From assembly GCA_000320545.1 (NCBI GenBank), contig ADNK01002607.1, positions 45,001-109,000 of the forward strand: a stretch of 64,000 nucleotides of DNA. Direction: 5' to 3'. Positions 62,860-64,000 of the stretch are shown piece by piece (position 1 is the stretch's first letter; each line of letters opens with the position of its first letter). This DNA comes from Bigelowiella natans CCMP2755. Its lineage: Eukaryota > Cercozoa > Chlorarachniophyceae. The notes beneath the pieces are model-generated. The model had not been told where the DNA came from and did no database searches. It was given only the letters and a program-made list of their open reading frames with translations. The position numbers and the translations under genes are program-made.

Positions 62860-64000
62860 TCAAATCTCATTTTCAATGGTCATCTAGTCATCATCCCATT
62901 TTGGGTCAGGTCCCCGATTGATCAATCTCCAAGTCAACCCTTCCATGTTGACCAAGGTCTCCCTCAAGGTGCCCCTGAATCACCAGTTCTGTTTGCGTTG
63001 TTCATCAACGACCTCATGGAACGACTGAGACAGCGTGGCTGTGGCGTCCAGTTTGCAAATGCTCGTAGACCAGGACTCTTCTTTGCTGATGACATCGCTT
63101 TGGTTGCTGCCACTCCTCTTGACATCAAGCTAGCTCTCGAAGTGACGACTCAATGGTGCAGAGAATGGAGACTCAAGGCCAACGGAGACAAGTCTGGCAT
63201 CATGATTGTCGGGTCTTCTGTTCTCAAACAGGATTGCTCACGATGTGAGTTTGGATGCTGTGGTGAATTGATGCGCTCAGTGAACCAATGTCGGCATCTG
63301 GAAATTGCCTTCCAAAGCTCCTTGTCACTCCATGCGCACATCACGGACACTGTGAAAGTGGCGAAGCGAGCTTCTGGCAGGCTCAAGTGTGGCTTCGCAA
63401 GGCATTCAGGCCTCCGTCCCAGAACACGGATTCATCTCTGGAATGCTCTCGTTCGCCCCAACCTCGAATGTGGCATGGGACTGATCTCTCCCATTTTGCC
63501 TCAATGCCTCAAAAACCAGCTGCAGAGTGTCCAGACACAGTTCCTCAGAGAGACTCTTCGAGCCCATGGCCAACCCCTGTGCTTCTTGTTGTCTTGACGT
63601 GGCCAGGAAGATTTGCAGGCTCGTTGGGACAAGTCTCTCATGAGCCTCCTGAGCAGGACACGTCAGCAACCTGATGAATCCATGACAAAGGATCTTTTGC
63701 ACCTTTCCCTGGATCAGGCTGATGCTCTGCGCTCAAGTTGGGGTCACAACACTGGGTCTGTCCTTCACCGCATCACTGCCTGTGGCCCGTCTGCCTGTGG
63801 CTTGGACGTGTCAGTCAACTTGGACCAGACCCATCCAAAACTGGTTGATCTTGACCTCAATCGAAGAGTCAGGGCTCGTCTGTCCACCAATGGCAACTGA
63901 CACTTGTGTCGCAGCTTTCATTCGTGCGTCAAACCCGATGCCCCAATCTGCAAACTCAGAGCCTGGGCGAAGAGCCACATTGGAAGGCCAGCTTCCAGGT
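62860..64000 (+). mobile_element. decayed non-LTR (LINE-type) reverse transcriptase, runs off the window
   Basis: From 62860 one frame encodes a reverse transcriptase core: DQGLPQGAPESPVLFALFIN (motif B), LFFADDIALVA (catalytic FADD), WCREWRLKANGDKS and RHLEIAFQ, then a helical thumb. TGA codons interrupt the same frame at 62857, 63595 and 63898, yet coding-like sequence continues in that frame after each, up to the window end (HLCRSFHSC, KSHIGRPAS). So it is a pseudogene copy truncated on the 5' side. The GLPQG/FADD layout fits non-LTR elements. The 3' end is outside the window. Confidence 0.85.

Noticed and set aside
62857-63900. Possibility that TGA codes for an amino acid in this organism
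   Set aside because: Pyruvate kinase, MsrA and the alcohol dehydrogenase gene end in TGA and have no internal TGA, so TGA is a normal stop.

Overview
This is a nuclear window from a eukaryotic microbe. Genes are cut by many short GT-AG introns (50 to about 600 nt). Microsatellites fill introns and spacers and also run into exons as Ser, Asn, Glu, His and Thr tracts. There are no operons or bacterial ribosome sites. The gene set (kringle/EGF proteins, ankyrin plus triple CbbX-like AAA proteins, CHAT/NB-ARC/TPR receptors, a LINE-type reverse transcriptase) fits an alga or other protist. A stramenopile-like lineage is a guess I cannot confirm. The standard code is used: the long pyruvate kinase frame ends in TGA and has no internal TGA.

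Layout. 0-1.6 kb: 3' part of a Ser-rich basic gene (+). 3.2-3.8 kb: small DoxX/TMEM35-like membrane protein (+). 6.7-7.2 kb: thioredoxin (-), divergent from a single-exon organelle-targeted pyruvate kinase (7.8-9.5 kb, +). 10.8-12.6 kb: secreted-type EGF/kringle/Cys-repeat protein (-) with a frame break. 12.9-14.9 kb: a small two-exon gene and a coiled-coil gene (+). 16.1-21.3 kb: ankyrin plus three AAA domains (-), divergent from an 18-exon class III alcohol dehydrogenase (22.1-26.4 kb, +). 28.1-30.2 kb: a predicted N-myristoylated protein of unknown family (+). 31.2-33.6 kb: 10-exon methionine sulfoxide reductase A (-), divergent from a 10-exon adenosine deaminase-like gene (34.1-36.4 kb, +). 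37.9-60 kb: a very large minus-strand locus. 60.6-62.3 kb: a multi-pass membrane protein (+). 62.9-64 kb: a decayed reverse transcriptase.

The 37.9-60 kb locus is the most interesting part. I could join short exons with matching splice phases into several chains. They encode CHAT1, NB-ARC1, a winged-helix-like and linker part, TPR, CHAT2, NB-ARC2 and a helical C-terminus. TPR and CHAT2 are phase-linked in one chain. This resembles an NLR-like receptor with caspase-like (CHAT) effector domains, possibly a doubled one. Both nucleotide-binding modules lack the invariant P-loop lysine (Arg in one, Thr in the other). CHAT1 keeps its His/Cys pair, while CHAT2 keeps the His but seems to have Ser in place of Cys. 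Seven of its introns run into (TAG)n arrays at or right after the 5' splice site.

Thioredoxin, MsrA and the glutathione-dependent alcohol dehydrogenase share a redox theme, since thioredoxin is the usual electron donor of MsrA. There is no evidence that they are co-regulated. All intron-exon models are manual readings of splice signals and reading phase, with no transcript or homology search behind them.
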